A stretch of 30,471 nt of DNA, taken from contig JAZNIW010000008.1 of assembly GCA_045577695.1 (NCBI GenBank), forward strand, positions 1 through 30,471, in the 5' to 3' direction. The notes under the pieces were generated by a model. That model was not told the origin of the DNA. It did no database searches and saw only the letters and a list, made by a program, of their open reading frames with translations. Of this stretch, positions 6,101 through 15,402 are shown in pieces. The stretch is from UMGS1279 sp045577695 (GTDB lineage Bacteria; Bacillota; Clostridia; Oscillospirales; Acutalibacteraceae). Within the stretch, counting starts at the first letter, position 1. Every line of letters begins with the position of its first letter. Made by a program: the position numbers and the translations under genes.

Positions 6101-8116
6101 CTACTCGGCAAAATCGGGAAGGGAATCTCCCGGTTCCAGTGTTTCATCATAAATAGGATAACTGTGTAAAATGGTATTGTTATTATCAATTTTACCGGTC
6201 GTAGCGTCGATATAATAGGTGACATAATCATCATATTCATTGCTGCTTTCTGAAGAGGAAAGTTTAATGACGACCTTGACCACTTTGCTGGTAGTTGAAA
6301 GACTGAAATTGGTGCTTTTGGAAGCGCGCAAATCCATTTTTGCGGTTTCTTTAACCAATTTGTTATCAATCCAAGCCGAAACAGTACCATATTGACCAAC
6401 ATAATCTTCCGGCAGAGGAACGGTTAATTTGAATTTGTAAACCATAACGCCGCTACCCACTGTTAGATTAATGGCCGATCCTTTTCCTGCGGTTTTTCCT
6501 TTGCCGGAGGCAGGGTCTTGAGAAAGTACATAACCTTTGAGCATCGCCTCGCTGCTGGCTTCGGTAACGGTGCCAACCGTGAAGCCGGCCGCCTCAATCT
6601 GACGTTTGGCATCTTCTAAAGTGCAACGAGTAACATCCGGAATATCAATAAATTCGGTTGGCTCACCGGTGCTGACGTACATTTTAATCTCCGTATTTGC
6701 CGGCATATAAGAACCCCCTGCCGGTTCGGTACGAATAACTGTTCCATTCGCAATTTCATCGCTGGTTTCTTGCACAATCACTACCGTAAACCCTTCGTTT
6801 TCCAACATGGCTTTGCCGCTGGCCTCGGGGTAATTCGCAACAATCGGTACCTGCACCGATTTATTTCCCATACTAACCTTCAAATTGATCGTAGCACCGC
6901 GTTTTACCATACGATCAGCCGCCGGCGTTTGTTGAAAAATCACACCAGCCGGTTGGTCTGCACTATTAATGTATTCCGGTACAAAATGAAAATCGTATTC
7001 ATTTTCTTCGGCGATCAGTTCTTCGTATTTCATACCAACGTATTCAGGACAAGGAAACTCTTCCCCGGTGGATCCCAGTAATTTTGGAATAAAAATAATG
7101 CAGAGAACAACAATCGCAGTAATGAAGGCTGTTGCCACACCGGCTAAAATCGAAATAACCGGTACGTGGGTTGTTTCATTTTCTTCACTGTCATCGCTTG
7201 AAACTTTTTGTCCGTTATCGTAATGAAAATCATCGATATGCTTGGTCGGAGAATCATCCACAAAATAATTGTTTTGGAAAACGGTAGACGGATCGCGTTT
7301 GAACATTTCTAAATCACGCAACATTTCGGCCGCCGACTTATAGCGGTTGCGCAGATTTTTTTGCATAGCTTTCATAGTAATCTGCTCTAAACCAAGCGGA
7401 ATCAAGGGATTGATATGCGTCGGTAATTTGGGTTCGGTTTGCAACTGCATAATGGCAACTGAAACGGCGCTCTCAGCCTCAAACGGCAGGGTGCCGGTCA
7501 ACATTTCGTACAAAATAACGCCCAAAGAATAAATATCTGCCTTTTCGTTGGTTGGCTCTCCCTTTGCCTGTTCAGGACTGATATAATGCACCGAACCAAT
7601 CGCCTTGTCGGTGATGGTTTGAGACTCATTGCGAGCAAAACGGGCAATACCAAAGTCGGTCACTTTGATGGTTCGGTCGGCTAAAACCATAATGTTTTGC
7701 GGCTTAACATCGCGGTGAACAATACCTTTATCATGAGCGTGTTGCAACCCGCGTAAAATTTGAATGGCAAAATTTACGGCATCGTTCCAAGAAAGATTTC
7801 CGTTTTGTTCAATATATTCTTTTAAGGTGATTCCTTCAATATATTCCATAACGATATACTGAATCAAATCCCCAAAACTCACATCAAAAACCTTGACGAT
7901 ATTGGGATGAGAAAGAACCGCGATCGCTTTGGATTCATTTTTGAAGCGACGTTGGAATTCTTCGTTCGAAGCAAACTCTTCCTTCAAAATTTTTATCGCT
8001 ACGATACGGTCTTCCATACTATCATAGGCTTTGTAAACAACGGCCATACCGCCAACACCGATGATTTCGCGAATCTCATATCTTCCATCCAAGCGTTTTC
8101 CAACAAATTTATCCAT
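6101..8116 (-). CDS. prkC: Membrane Ser/Thr kinase with PASTA domains
   Basis: A 671-aa Hanks-type kinase (PrkC/StkP/PknB). The cytoplasmic kinase domain has the glycine loop GVGGMAVVYKA at 20-30, Lys42, the catalytic loop HRDVKPQN with Asp136, and DFG at 154-156. A juxtamembrane linker leads to one membrane segment (about 318-348). Three extracellular PASTA repeats (about 353-556) bind muropeptide or lipid II-type ligands. About 115 more residues follow, rich in beta-strand pattern and acidic at the end. The frame is open to 8155, but MDKFVGKRLDGRYEI is the conserved family start. Upstream prpC encodes the opposing phosphatase. Confidence 0.95.
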   Translation of the reverse strand: MDKFVGKRLDGRYEIREIIGVGGMAVVYKAYDSMEDRIVAIKILKEEFASNEEFQRRFKNESKAIAVLSHPNIVKVFDVSFGDLIQYIVMEYIEGITLKEYIEQNGNLSWNDAVNFAIQILRGLQHAHDKGIVHRDVKPQNIMVLADRTIKVTDFGIARFARNESQTITDKAIGSVHYISPEQAKGEPTNEKADIYSLGVILYEMLTGTLPFEAESAVSVAIMQLQTEPKLPTHINPLIPLGLEQITMKAMQKNLRNRYKSAAEMLRDLEMFKRDPSTVFQNNYFVDDSPTKHIDDFHYDNGQKVSSDDSEENETTHVPVISILAGVATAFITAIVVLCIIFIPKLLGSTGEEFPCPEYVGMKYEELIAEENEYDFHFVPEYINSADQPAGVIFQQTPAADRMVKRGATINLKVSMGNKSVQVPIVANYPEASGKAMLENEGFTVVIVQETSDEIANGTVIRTEPAGGSYMPANTEIKMYVSTGEPTEFIDIPDVTRCTLEDAKRQIEAAGFTVGTVTEASSEAMLKGYVLSQDPASGKGKTAGKGSAINLTVGSGVMVYKFKLTVPLPEDYVGQYGTVSAWIDNKLVKETAKMDLRASKSTNFSLSTTSKVVKVVIKLSSSESSNEYDDYVTYYIDATTGKIDNNNTILHSYPIYDETLEPGDSLPDFAE

Positions 8117-8197
8117 TAGAAATCCGTTTCTGCCGCTGCATCGGCTTTTCATCATAACTTCTTCGTTTTTTGCAGCGTATTAAACGAAGATGATTTT

Positions 8198-8929
8198 TTA
8201 TAATCGAACGGCCGCCACCGTAATATTATCCGGTCCGCCCTTTTCATTGGCCGCATCTACCAAGCGGTCAGCCAACTCTTCAAAAGGCGTTTGTTTGGCC
8301 ATTTGTAGGATAAATGAATCCTCCAAGCAATTGGTGAGACCATCGGTACAAAGAAGAAGTATTTCTCCCTTTTCCACGGGAATTTCCAAAAAGTCAATAT
8401 CAATCCCCGAGGCGACACCCACTGCACGCGTAATAATGTTTTTGTTGGGATGATGTTTGGCTTCATCAGCCGTAATTTGACCGCTTTCCACCATCGTTTG
8501 CACAATGGAATGGTCCGTGGTGAGTTGGAAAATTTCTTCTCCCTTGAGTAAATATGCGCGACTGTCCCCCACGTGGGCAAAATAAGCGATGTTATCCTTC
8601 ACAATCAAAGCCACCACCGTGGTTCCCATTCCGCGATAAGCCTCATTCTTTTGGGCCATATCGTAAACCTTGGCGTTAGCTGCTTCCACCGCCGATTTAA
8701 GTAAATTGCAAATGATTTTCGGGGTTGTTTTTGGGCTTAAATTTCCACGAAAGGAGGAAGAAATGACCGACACCGTCTCTTGGCTGGCAATGTTACCGGC
8801 GGCCATACCGCCCATACCGTCGCATACAACTGCCCATAAAACCGAACCCTTCTCAACATCGCCCACACAAAAACCATCTTGATTTATGGTGCGTTTGCGG
8901 CCGATGTCCGTTCGTGCGGAAAAAGGCAT
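8198..8929 (-). CDS. prpC: PP2C-type Ser/Thr phosphatase
   Basis: A 243-aa metal-dependent phosphatase of the PPM family that reverses PrkC phosphorylation. Visible motifs are NQD at 16-18, CDGMGGM with the metal-binding Asp37-Gly38, GDSRAY, TDGLTN and GGPDNIT. The frame is open to 9100, but the ATG at 8929 has a strong AAAGGAGGAG site and gives the family N-terminus MPFSARTDIGRKR; the extra upstream codons overlap rlmN. prpC-prkC pairing is standard in Firmicutes and controls growth, cell wall and germination signalling. Confidence 0.95.
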   Translation of the reverse strand: MPFSARTDIGRKRTINQDGFCVGDVEKGSVLWAVVCDGMGGMAAGNIASQETVSVISSSFRGNLSPKTTPKIICNLLKSAVEAANAKVYDMAQKNEAYRGMGTTVVALIVKDNIAYFAHVGDSRAYLLKGEEIFQLTTDHSIVQTMVESGQITADEAKHHPNKNIITRAVGVASGIDIDFLEIPVEKGEILLLCTDGLTNCLEDSFILQMAKQTPFEELADRLVDAANEKGGPDNITVAAVRL

Positions 8930-8957
8930 ATTTTCTCCTCCTTTCAAAGCGTTATCA

Positions 8958-9989
8958 TTATTTCGATTGTTCCCCACGGCGTAGTTGACCGCAAGAAGCA
9001 TCAATATCAGCACCGAGGGTACGGCGCACGGTCGTATTGATGCCCAAAGCACAAAGCAGCTTACAAAAACGATTAACCTTATTATTCTTCGGTCGTACAA
9101 AGGAATTTTCTTTCACCGGATTGGCAGGAATTAAATTGACGTGGCATTGCATACCACGCAAACGACGAGCTAAAATTTCGGCACATTCATCCGTATCATT
9201 CACCCCGTCTATTAAGGCATATTCAAACGAAATACGGCGACCGGTTTTAGTAATATGATCACGGCAAGCCTCCAACAACGAGTCGATTGGGTAGGCACGA
9301 TTGACCGGCATAATGGTTGAGCGAATCGCATCGATTGGCGCATGCAAAGAAATCGAAAGGGTAACCGGTAACCGACTTTCGGTTAGCGCATAAATCTTGG
9401 GTACAACGCCCGAAGTAGAAACCGAAATATGACGCAGACCGATATTGAGTCCCTGTTTCTCGCTCACCAACTGTAAAAATCGAATCGTGTTTTCGAAATT
9501 GTCCAAAGGTTCGCCCATTCCCATCATAACCACATTGGAAATGCGAACTTTGTTATCCCGTCCGGCCATTTCCACCTGTGCCAACATTTCACCGGCCGTT
9601 AGATTGCGAAACAGACCATCAATACCCGAGGCGCAAAACCGGCACCCCATACGGCAACCGACCTGAGAAGAAATGCAAACCGTAACCCCGTGACGATAAT
9701 GCATCACGACCGATTCCACACACTCACCATCTTGTAACTCATATAGATATTTTACTGTATTATCCACCTTGGATTCAAGTCTTTTTTTTATTTTTACGCC
9801 CGATATGGAAAAAATATTGCACAAATTTTCACGCAACGATTTGGGCAAATTGCTCATTTCATCAAAGGATTCCACCCCTTGACGAACCCAACTATAAATT
9901 TGTTTGGCACGAAAAGCCGGCAACGCAAGAGGGGTTAATGCTTCCTCCAATTCCGAAAAGTTCATGGATTTTATATCTAATTTTTCCAC
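8958..9989 (-). CDS. rlmN: 23S rRNA/tRNA adenine-C2 methyltransferase RlmN
   Basis: A 343-aa radical-SAM methyltransferase that makes m2A2503 in 23S rRNA and m2A37 in some tRNAs. The iron-sulfur motif CRMGCRFC carries Cys112, Cys116 and Cys119. GMGEPLDN and a C-terminal DASCGQL with the second catalytic Cys are present. The frame extends to 10052, but those codons lie inside rsmB. I chose the GTG at 9989, which has AAAGGA 9 nt upstream, begins 1 nt after the rsmB stop and gives the family length. Confidence 0.94.
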   Translation of the reverse strand: MEKLDIKSMNFSELEEALTPLALPAFRAKQIYSWVRQGVESFDEMSNLPKSLRENLCNIFSISGVKIKKRLESKVDNTVKYLYELQDGECVESVVMHYRHGVTVCISSQVGCRMGCRFCASGIDGLFRNLTAGEMLAQVEMAGRDNKVRISNVVMMGMGEPLDNFENTIRFLQLVSEKQGLNIGLRHISVSTSGVVPKIYALTESRLPVTLSISLHAPIDAIRSTIMPVNRAYPIDSLLEACRDHITKTGRRISFEYALIDGVNDTDECAEILARRLRGMQCHVNLIPANPVKENSFVRPKNNKVNRFCKLLCALGINTTVRRTLGADIDASCGQLRRGEQSK

Positions 9990-9990
9990 A

Positions 9991-11286
9991 TTATCCAATC
10001 CTTTCCATTTTGGCCAAATAAAAACCATCACCCTTATCCATAGGTGGAACAAAGGTTTTCGAGTAGGCTTGTTCCTTATCCGAAATCGCCACCGGTCGAA
10101 ATTCAGGATGGCTTTTTAAGAAAGCAGAAACCACGGCATCATTTTCCCGTTTTAGCAAAGTGCAAGTGGAGTAAACCAATACTCCGCCTAAGGTTACATA
10201 GGCGGCGGCCGTTTCTAAAATATTTTTTTGTATTGAAATTAAGCAGGCACATTCTGCATCCGATTTATACTTAATCTCAGGTTTGCGACGAATCACGCCG
10301 ACACCGCTACAAGGAACATCGCACAAAACACGGTCAAAGCACCCCAAAGCGGGGTCAAAAGAAGTAGCATCTTTTTGTATGCTTTTAACAATGGAAAGGC
10401 CCAGTCTCGCAGCACCTTCTGCAATTAAATCCACGCGATGATGGTGTAAATCGCAAGCGATAAGTTCGCCTTGATTTTTCATCGCCAAGGCTAAAGAAAA
10501 AGTTTTACCACCCGGAGCGGCGCAACAGTCCAGCACGCGTTCGTTGGGCTTGGCACCCAATGCCGTAGCGCAGAATTGACTGGAATAATCCTGCACAAAA
10601 AACAAACCTTGTTGGTAGGCAGTTAACTGTTCCAATCCCGATAATCCAAAAACACGGTAGCAATCCTCTAAATCGGTTGCTTCCAGACGGCCACCTTGTG
10701 CCGTTAATTCTTTCTCCACCTGCCGAAAAGCGTTTTCTTTGCCCGAATGAATGCGAATATACACCGGTGGCGGGCAAAGCGAATCTTGCAAAAATGCTTC
10801 TACCGCTTCGGTGTCATAATCCTGCACCAAAGCATCGGCCAACCAAGGTTCTACCGAAAAGCGAATCGACCAATCCTTTTTTGGGAGCAACGAAGATCTC
10901 TCTTCCACATCAGCGATTTTTCGCAGTACGGCATTCACCAAGCCGGCGTTCCCACGCTCTTTCGATTTTTTGATCAGGATGACCGCTTCGTTTACGGCGG
11001 CCGAGGGCGGGATTTTATCCATAAACAAGAGTTGATAAACACCGCTACGCAATACGGCGGCCGTATAGGGCGGTGCCTTTTTTATCGGTCTTTTTAAAAA
11101 TCGATTTAAAATAGCATCGATGGTGTATTTGCGTTCCAACACACCATAAAAGGCAGAGGTAACAAAACCACGTCCGTTTGATGACAGTTCGTTGTTGGAT
11201 AAAATATGGTCTAAAATTAGGTTAGAATACCCGCTCTTTTCAGCTTTAAGCAGAGCAGAAACCAATACCTTACGTTCGTTTTGCAT
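9991..11286 (-). CDS. rsmB: 16S rRNA m5C967 methyltransferase
   Basis: A 431-aa protein with an N-terminal NusB-like RNA-binding domain (about 1-140) and a C-terminal Rossmann methyltransferase of the NOL1/NOP2/Sun family. The SAM loop reads VLDCCAAPGGKT. The catalytic cysteines lie in DVPCSGVGV and STCTL. It methylates C967 of 16S rRNA. The start is the ATG at 11286 behind AAGGGG; an in-frame TTG at 11310 is less likely. It follows fmt after 27 nt and nearly touches rlmN. Confidence 0.94.
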   Translation of the reverse strand: MQNERKVLVSALLKAEKSGYSNLILDHILSNNELSSNGRGFVTSAFYGVLERKYTIDAILNRFLKRPIKKAPPYTAAVLRSGVYQLLFMDKIPPSAAVNEAVILIKKSKERGNAGLVNAVLRKIADVEERSSLLPKKDWSIRFSVEPWLADALVQDYDTEAVEAFLQDSLCPPPVYIRIHSGKENAFRQVEKELTAQGGRLEATDLEDCYRVFGLSGLEQLTAYQQGLFFVQDYSSQFCATALGAKPNERVLDCCAAPGGKTFSLALAMKNQGELIACDLHHHRVDLIAEGAARLGLSIVKSIQKDATSFDPALGCFDRVLCDVPCSGVGVIRRKPEIKYKSDAECACLISIQKNILETAAAYVTLGGVLVYSTCTLLKRENDAVVSAFLKSHPEFRPVAISDKEQAYSKTFVPPMDKGDGFYLAKMERIG

Positions 11287-11313
11287 CCTCTTTCCCCTTT
11301 TTTTACCCAAAAA

Positions 11314-12243
11314 TCATTCTACCAATGCCCCGTTTGGAATAAACCGTCCGTTACAAAAAGCCTTGGCATCCATTCTTTTCGAACCATCGGGACAAATCCA
11401 AATCAACGCTAATGCAGTATCTTGGCCACAAGCAAGATATGCCGAACCGTTTTCTTCATAATATGTGCCGGCCGGGTAACGACCACCCTCCACCGGTTTG
11501 GCAGACCACACCTTAAAACGACGACCGCCATAATAAAAATAGGTTAGTGGCCAAGAACAAAATCCACGAATCAAGCAGGAAAGTTCTTCGGCCGATTTGG
11601 AAAAATCCAATTTTCCCATTTCCTTGGTTAAAATGGGGGCATAGGTAACCCCTTCCTCCGGTTGCTTTATGGGAGTGATTTTTCCTTCTTTTAACGCCAA
11701 TACTGTGTGTGATAGTAGAGTTGCTCCCACTTCACTCAATGTGTCGTGCAAGGTTTCACCGGTATCCTCTTTCGTGATGGGGACTTCAGCCACCTCTAAT
11801 ATATCACCGGTATCAATCCCCTCGCCCATTAACTGTGTAGTAACACCGGTCTTCTCATCACCGCAAACAATCGCCCATTGGATGGGAGAAGCACCACGGT
11901 GCCGTGGCAATAAAGATCCGTGTAGATTCACACAGCCATATTTAGGAATCGTCAAAATCTCTTTTGGTAAAATACGCCCGTAAGCTACCACCGCAATTAA
12001 ATCAGGGTTGAGATCGCGAATTATCTCCACCACTTCAGGGGAATCTTTTAACTTTTTGGGTTGATAAACCGGAATATCGTATTGCAAAGCCAGTTGTTTA
12101 ACCGGCGGCGATGTCAAGATTTGTTTGCGACCCACCGGCTTGTCCTCGCGTGTGAAAACGGCCGAAACGGTGTGACCATCCTCAATCAAGTGTTGTAGAC
12201 AAGGGACGGCAAAATCCGGCGTTCCCATAAAAATAATATTCAT
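11314..12243 (-). CDS. fmt: Methionyl-tRNA formyltransferase
   Basis: A 309-aa enzyme that formylates initiator Met-tRNA with 10-formyltetrahydrofolate. The N-terminal hydrolase-like domain has the formyl-transfer motif NLHGSLLPRHRGASP with catalytic Asn and His, and the conserved Asp in GIDTGDIL. The C-terminal OB-like tRNA-binding domain follows at about 205. The ATG is preceded by AAGGAG. It directly follows def, the enzyme that later removes the formyl group, which is the classical def-fmt pairing. Confidence 0.96.
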   Translation of the reverse strand: MNIIFMGTPDFAVPCLQHLIEDGHTVSAVFTREDKPVGRKQILTSPPVKQLALQYDIPVYQPKKLKDSPEVVEIIRDLNPDLIAVVAYGRILPKEILTIPKYGCVNLHGSLLPRHRGASPIQWAIVCGDEKTGVTTQLMGEGIDTGDILEVAEVPITKEDTGETLHDTLSEVGATLLSHTVLALKEGKITPIKQPEEGVTYAPILTKEMGKLDFSKSAEELSCLIRGFCSWPLTYFYYGGRRFKVWSAKPVEGGRYPAGTYYEENGSAYLACGQDTALALIWICPDGSKRMDAKAFCNGRFIPNGALVE

Positions 12244-12254
12244 AAAAAATCTCC

Positions 12255-12692
12255 TTAAATCAACCGGTCTTTGAATAAAAAGCCGTTTAGGTGGTCAATT
12301 TCGTGACAAAAAGCACGTGCCAAAAGCCCCTCTCCCGATACTTCAAAAGTGTTACCGTTGCGATCCTGTGCTTTTACAGTCACCTTTAATGGACGCTTGG
12401 TAATACCACTTTGACCGGGAATGGAAAGACAACCTTCGCTTTCTTTTTGCACACCCTCCTCATCTATGATGGTGGGGTTGACCAATTCAATCGGTCCGTC
12501 ACCAATATCAATAACGCAAACCCTTCTTAAGATGCCAACCTGCGGTGCGGCAAGGCCAACCCCATTTGCGTAATACATTGTTTCCAACATATCATCCAGC
12601 AAAGAGGCTAATTTTGCATCAAAATTCAACACTGAGCGAGAAATTTTGCGAAGAACAGGGTCGCCCTCTTTAACAATATTGCGTAAAGCCAT
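12255..12692 (-). CDS. def: Peptide deformylase
   Basis: A 145-aa metalloenzyme that removes the N-formyl group from new proteins. All three motifs are intact: GVGLAAPQVG, EGCLSIPG (metal ligand Cys) and HEIDH (two metal-ligand His, catalytic Glu). The short length and the lack of the Gram-positive insertion make it a type 1 rather than type 2 deformylase. AAGGAG lies upstream of the ATG. It sits between priA and fmt as in many Firmicutes. Confidence 0.96.
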   Translation of the reverse strand: MALRNIVKEGDPVLRKISRSVLNFDAKLASLLDDMLETMYYANGVGLAAPQVGILRRVCVIDIGDGPIELVNPTIIDEEGVQKESEGCLSIPGQSGITKRPLKVTVKAQDRNGNTFEVSGEGLLARAFCHEIDHLNGFLFKDRLI

Positions 12693-12722
12693 TTGTTCAT
12701 AACTCCTTTTTTATCAAAAACA

Positions 12723-15176
12723 TTATAGCAAGCTTTCCGGATTGATATCAACAAACACACTAATTGATTTGTCCACGGTATCGTAGAAAGCGTGTAAAAT
12801 CGGATTTAAAAACTCACGAAATGCTGCATTGTTCTTAGTTTTTAGTAAAAGCCTTTGCCGATATTTGCCCCCCATACGCGGAATCGTGGCCGGCGTTGGC
12901 CCCAAAACAATCATTTTCAAGGGAGATTTGCTCGTTTTAAGTGGTTCGGTTAACATTGTAAACAGTTTTTTTGCGGCCCACTTGGCCCCCTCGGCAGTGG
13001 GGGCAGTAATCCCAAGCATTACAATGTCACAGTAGGGTGGATAAATCATTAGTTTGCGGGTTAAAATTTCAGTTTCATAAAACCCTTCATAATTTTGTTG
13101 ACAAGCCAATTCAATAACATCATTATCGGGCTGTTCGGTTTGCACCACAGCCAAACCATGCTGTTCCCCGCGCCCTGAACGACCAATGACCTGTGTCAAC
13201 AGAGAAAAGGTTCGCTCAAATGCGCGATAATCGTCGCTGTACATTGACTGGTCAGCCGAAAGAACCCCCACTAATGTTACGCTGGAAAAATCCAGTCCTT
13301 TGGCCACCATTTGGGTGCCGAGTAAGATATCATACTCCCCCTTGGAAAAAGCCGACAGTCCTTTTTCAAAGGCATCTTTGGTCATCGTTGTATCTGCATC
13401 CAACCGCAAAATACGCGCCGCGGGGAAAAGCGCTGCTAATTCCTCGTCGGCCCGTTGTGTACCGGTACCCGAAAAGCGAAGTTTTTTGTTTTTACAAGCC
13501 GGACATTCCTGCGGGATGGCATGCGCCGCACCGCAATAATGGCACATCAGTTTTTGATTGGCCGAGTGATAGGTGAACGAAATACTGCAATTTTCGCATT
13601 GAAATACGTGACCACAAGCGGGACAGGAAACATATGTGTTGTGTCCACGACGGTTGAGCAACAAAATCGCCTGTTTTTTTTCTTGCAGGGTAATCTCAAG
13701 TTCTTCCACCAAACGACGGCTGAGAATTCCGGAGTTCCCCACCGCTGTTTCCTGCCGCATATCCACCGTTTCCACAGCCGGCAACTTGGCCGTTCCGTAA
13801 CGGTTTTTTAAGATAACTAAGCCATATTTACCGCTCTTTGCCAAACTATAACTCTCAACCGAAGGTGTTGCCGAAGCCAACAACAACATCGCATTGTGAT
13901 AGCGGCAACGCACCTTTGCCACCTCGCGGGCGTGAAAACGCGGACTTTGTTCCGATTTATAGGTATGCTCGTGTTCCTCATCCATAATAATCAAGCCGAT
14001 ATTGGTAAGGGGAGCAAAAACGGCCGAACGAGTACCAACAGCCACCACCGCCTTGCCGGCTTCAGCTTTTTTCCACTCTTCCAAGCGACGCCCCAAAGAC
14101 ATTGCGCTGTGAAAAACAGCAACCCCCTCCCCATATCGGGACCGAAATTTGGCAATCGTTTGGGGTGTAAGGGAAATTTCCGGCACCATAACAATGGCGC
14201 TTTTCCCCTCTTCAATGACACGGTCAACCAGTTTTAAAAACACACTGGTTTTTCCGCTTCCGGTCACGCCGTACAACAACGAAGTTTTTGGCGAATCGGC
14301 CTTTATATCACGACAAAGGATATCATAAGCGGTTTGTTGTTCCTCGGTTAAAGTAATTTCCTCACCGGACAATAAGGTTGGCTCGTCCAAAAAGGAACTG
14401 GTCGGCATGGGAAAAATACGTACAATGTGCTTTTTCTCCAACGTATGAATCACCGCTGTGCTAACGCCCGTGAAATAAGCCGCTTCTTTTACACCGGCAC
14501 TGCCAACCTCACGTAATAAATCCACCACGGCTTTTTGCTTTTTGGTCAAACCCGTCGGCTCGTCTTGGGGGTCCGCCAAACTCACCATATAAACGGTAGG
14601 GTCACGCATATTTTGTTTGGCTGTTTGTTCTTCACTTATCACACCAAGTTCTTTCAGTTCCGCCCAACATGGTGCACCTTCTGTTAAGCCAAGACTACGT
14701 AAAACAGCCCCTTTTTCGGCAGAGCCACCTTTTTTTCGCAGATAAGAAACCACCCCATTGGCATCGGCGGAAAGGGAGGATAATAAAGCGGGCGAAGCCT
14801 CTTTCGTCAAATATAAGGTGGGAATCAAGCGAAGATTCAATCCGAACGGAATCAAGGTTTTTACCGCATCGTAATAGGTGCAAAAGGTGTGGTTTTTAAG
14901 CCACCGAAGCAACGCCAACTGTTCCTCGTGGAAAAGCGGAGTTTTATCGACTACCGAAAGAATATTTTTTAAGGGTTGTTGAGTAGGAACCGCTCCTTCG
15001 GAGAGTGATAACACCAACCCTTGTCGGCGGGAATTGCCCCGTCCGAAAGGCACCGTAACACGACAGCCCACCTGACATTCCTTTTGCAGTTCCGACGGGA
15101 CAAAATAATCAAACGGCTTGTCAAATCGATAAGCCGTTTTTTCCACAACTACGCTGGCGATCACGGTATATCGCAT
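12723..15176 (-). CDS. priA: Primosomal replication-restart helicase PriA
   Basis: An 817-aa 3'-5' DNA helicase that reloads the replisome at collapsed forks. The N-terminal 3'-DNA-binding domain is followed by Walker A GVTGSGKT (303-310) and DEEH (399-402). Eight cysteines in four CxxC pairs (518-561) form the two-zinc domain that splits the helicase core. The frame is open to 15260, overlapping rpoZ; the ATG at 15176 has AAGGAGG 8 nt upstream and gives the family start MRYTVIASV. It follows rpoZ directly: coaBC, which lies between them in B. subtilis, is absent. Confidence 0.96.
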   Translation of the reverse strand: MRYTVIASVVVEKTAYRFDKPFDYFVPSELQKECQVGCRVTVPFGRGNSRRQGLVLSLSEGAVPTQQPLKNILSVVDKTPLFHEEQLALLRWLKNHTFCTYYDAVKTLIPFGLNLRLIPTLYLTKEASPALLSSLSADANGVVSYLRKKGGSAEKGAVLRSLGLTEGAPCWAELKELGVISEEQTAKQNMRDPTVYMVSLADPQDEPTGLTKKQKAVVDLLREVGSAGVKEAAYFTGVSTAVIHTLEKKHIVRIFPMPTSSFLDEPTLLSGEEITLTEEQQTAYDILCRDIKADSPKTSLLYGVTGSGKTSVFLKLVDRVIEEGKSAIVMVPEISLTPQTIAKFRSRYGEGVAVFHSAMSLGRRLEEWKKAEAGKAVVAVGTRSAVFAPLTNIGLIIMDEEHEHTYKSEQSPRFHAREVAKVRCRYHNAMLLLASATPSVESYSLAKSGKYGLVILKNRYGTAKLPAVETVDMRQETAVGNSGILSRRLVEELEITLQEKKQAILLLNRRGHNTYVSCPACGHVFQCENCSISFTYHSANQKLMCHYCGAAHAIPQECPACKNKKLRFSGTGTQRADEELAALFPAARILRLDADTTMTKDAFEKGLSAFSKGEYDILLGTQMVAKGLDFSSVTLVGVLSADQSMYSDDYRAFERTFSLLTQVIGRSGRGEQHGLAVVQTEQPDNDVIELACQQNYEGFYETEILTRKLMIYPPYCDIVMLGITAPTAEGAKWAAKKLFTMLTEPLKTSKSPLKMIVLGPTPATIPRMGGKYRQRLLLKTKNNAAFREFLNPILHAFYDTVDKSISVFVDINPESLL

Positions 15177-15222
15177 AAGACAAGCCTCCTTTAACGATTC
15201 ATTCAGTTTTGGATGTTTTGGC

Positions 15223-15402
15223 TTATAAACCTTTTTGTTCGGCCACTTTATTAATGGCAATACTAACCGATTTTTCCAATTCCTTATCGGTTTCGTTTTC
15301 GTTTTCTACCGCAATCATTCTGGCCTGTTTCGCAACTTCCAAAACAAGTTGATAGCGACTTTCGCTGTTGTTAATCAATTTTCCAATGGCAGGATTAAGC
15401 AT
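15223..15402 (-). CDS. rpoZ: RNA polymerase omega subunit
   Basis: A 59-aa protein, short but normal for Firmicutes omega. It keeps the SRYQLVLEVAKQAR helix with the conserved Arg-Tyr and Lys-Arg that contact beta-prime; it aids polymerase assembly. I chose the ATG at 15402 (MLNPAIGKL), which has GAGGTG upstream and overlaps the gmk stop by 8 nt. The gmk-rpoZ pair is conserved in many bacteria and links (p)ppGpp-related targets. Confidence 0.92.
   Translation of the reverse strand: MLNPAIGKLINNSESRYQLVLEVAKQARMIAVENENETDKELEKSVSIAINKVAEQKGL

Noticed and set aside
8161..8189. Inverted repeat CTTCGTTT/AAACGAAG between prpC and prkC
   Set aside because: An 8-bp low-GC stem with a 13-nt loop and no U tract on the operon strand; it may be chance, so I did not list it as a terminator.
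13193..13811. Several plus-strand frames of 79-127 codons opposite priA
   Set aside because: They overlap one another antisense to an intact conserved gene and show no recognisable domain.
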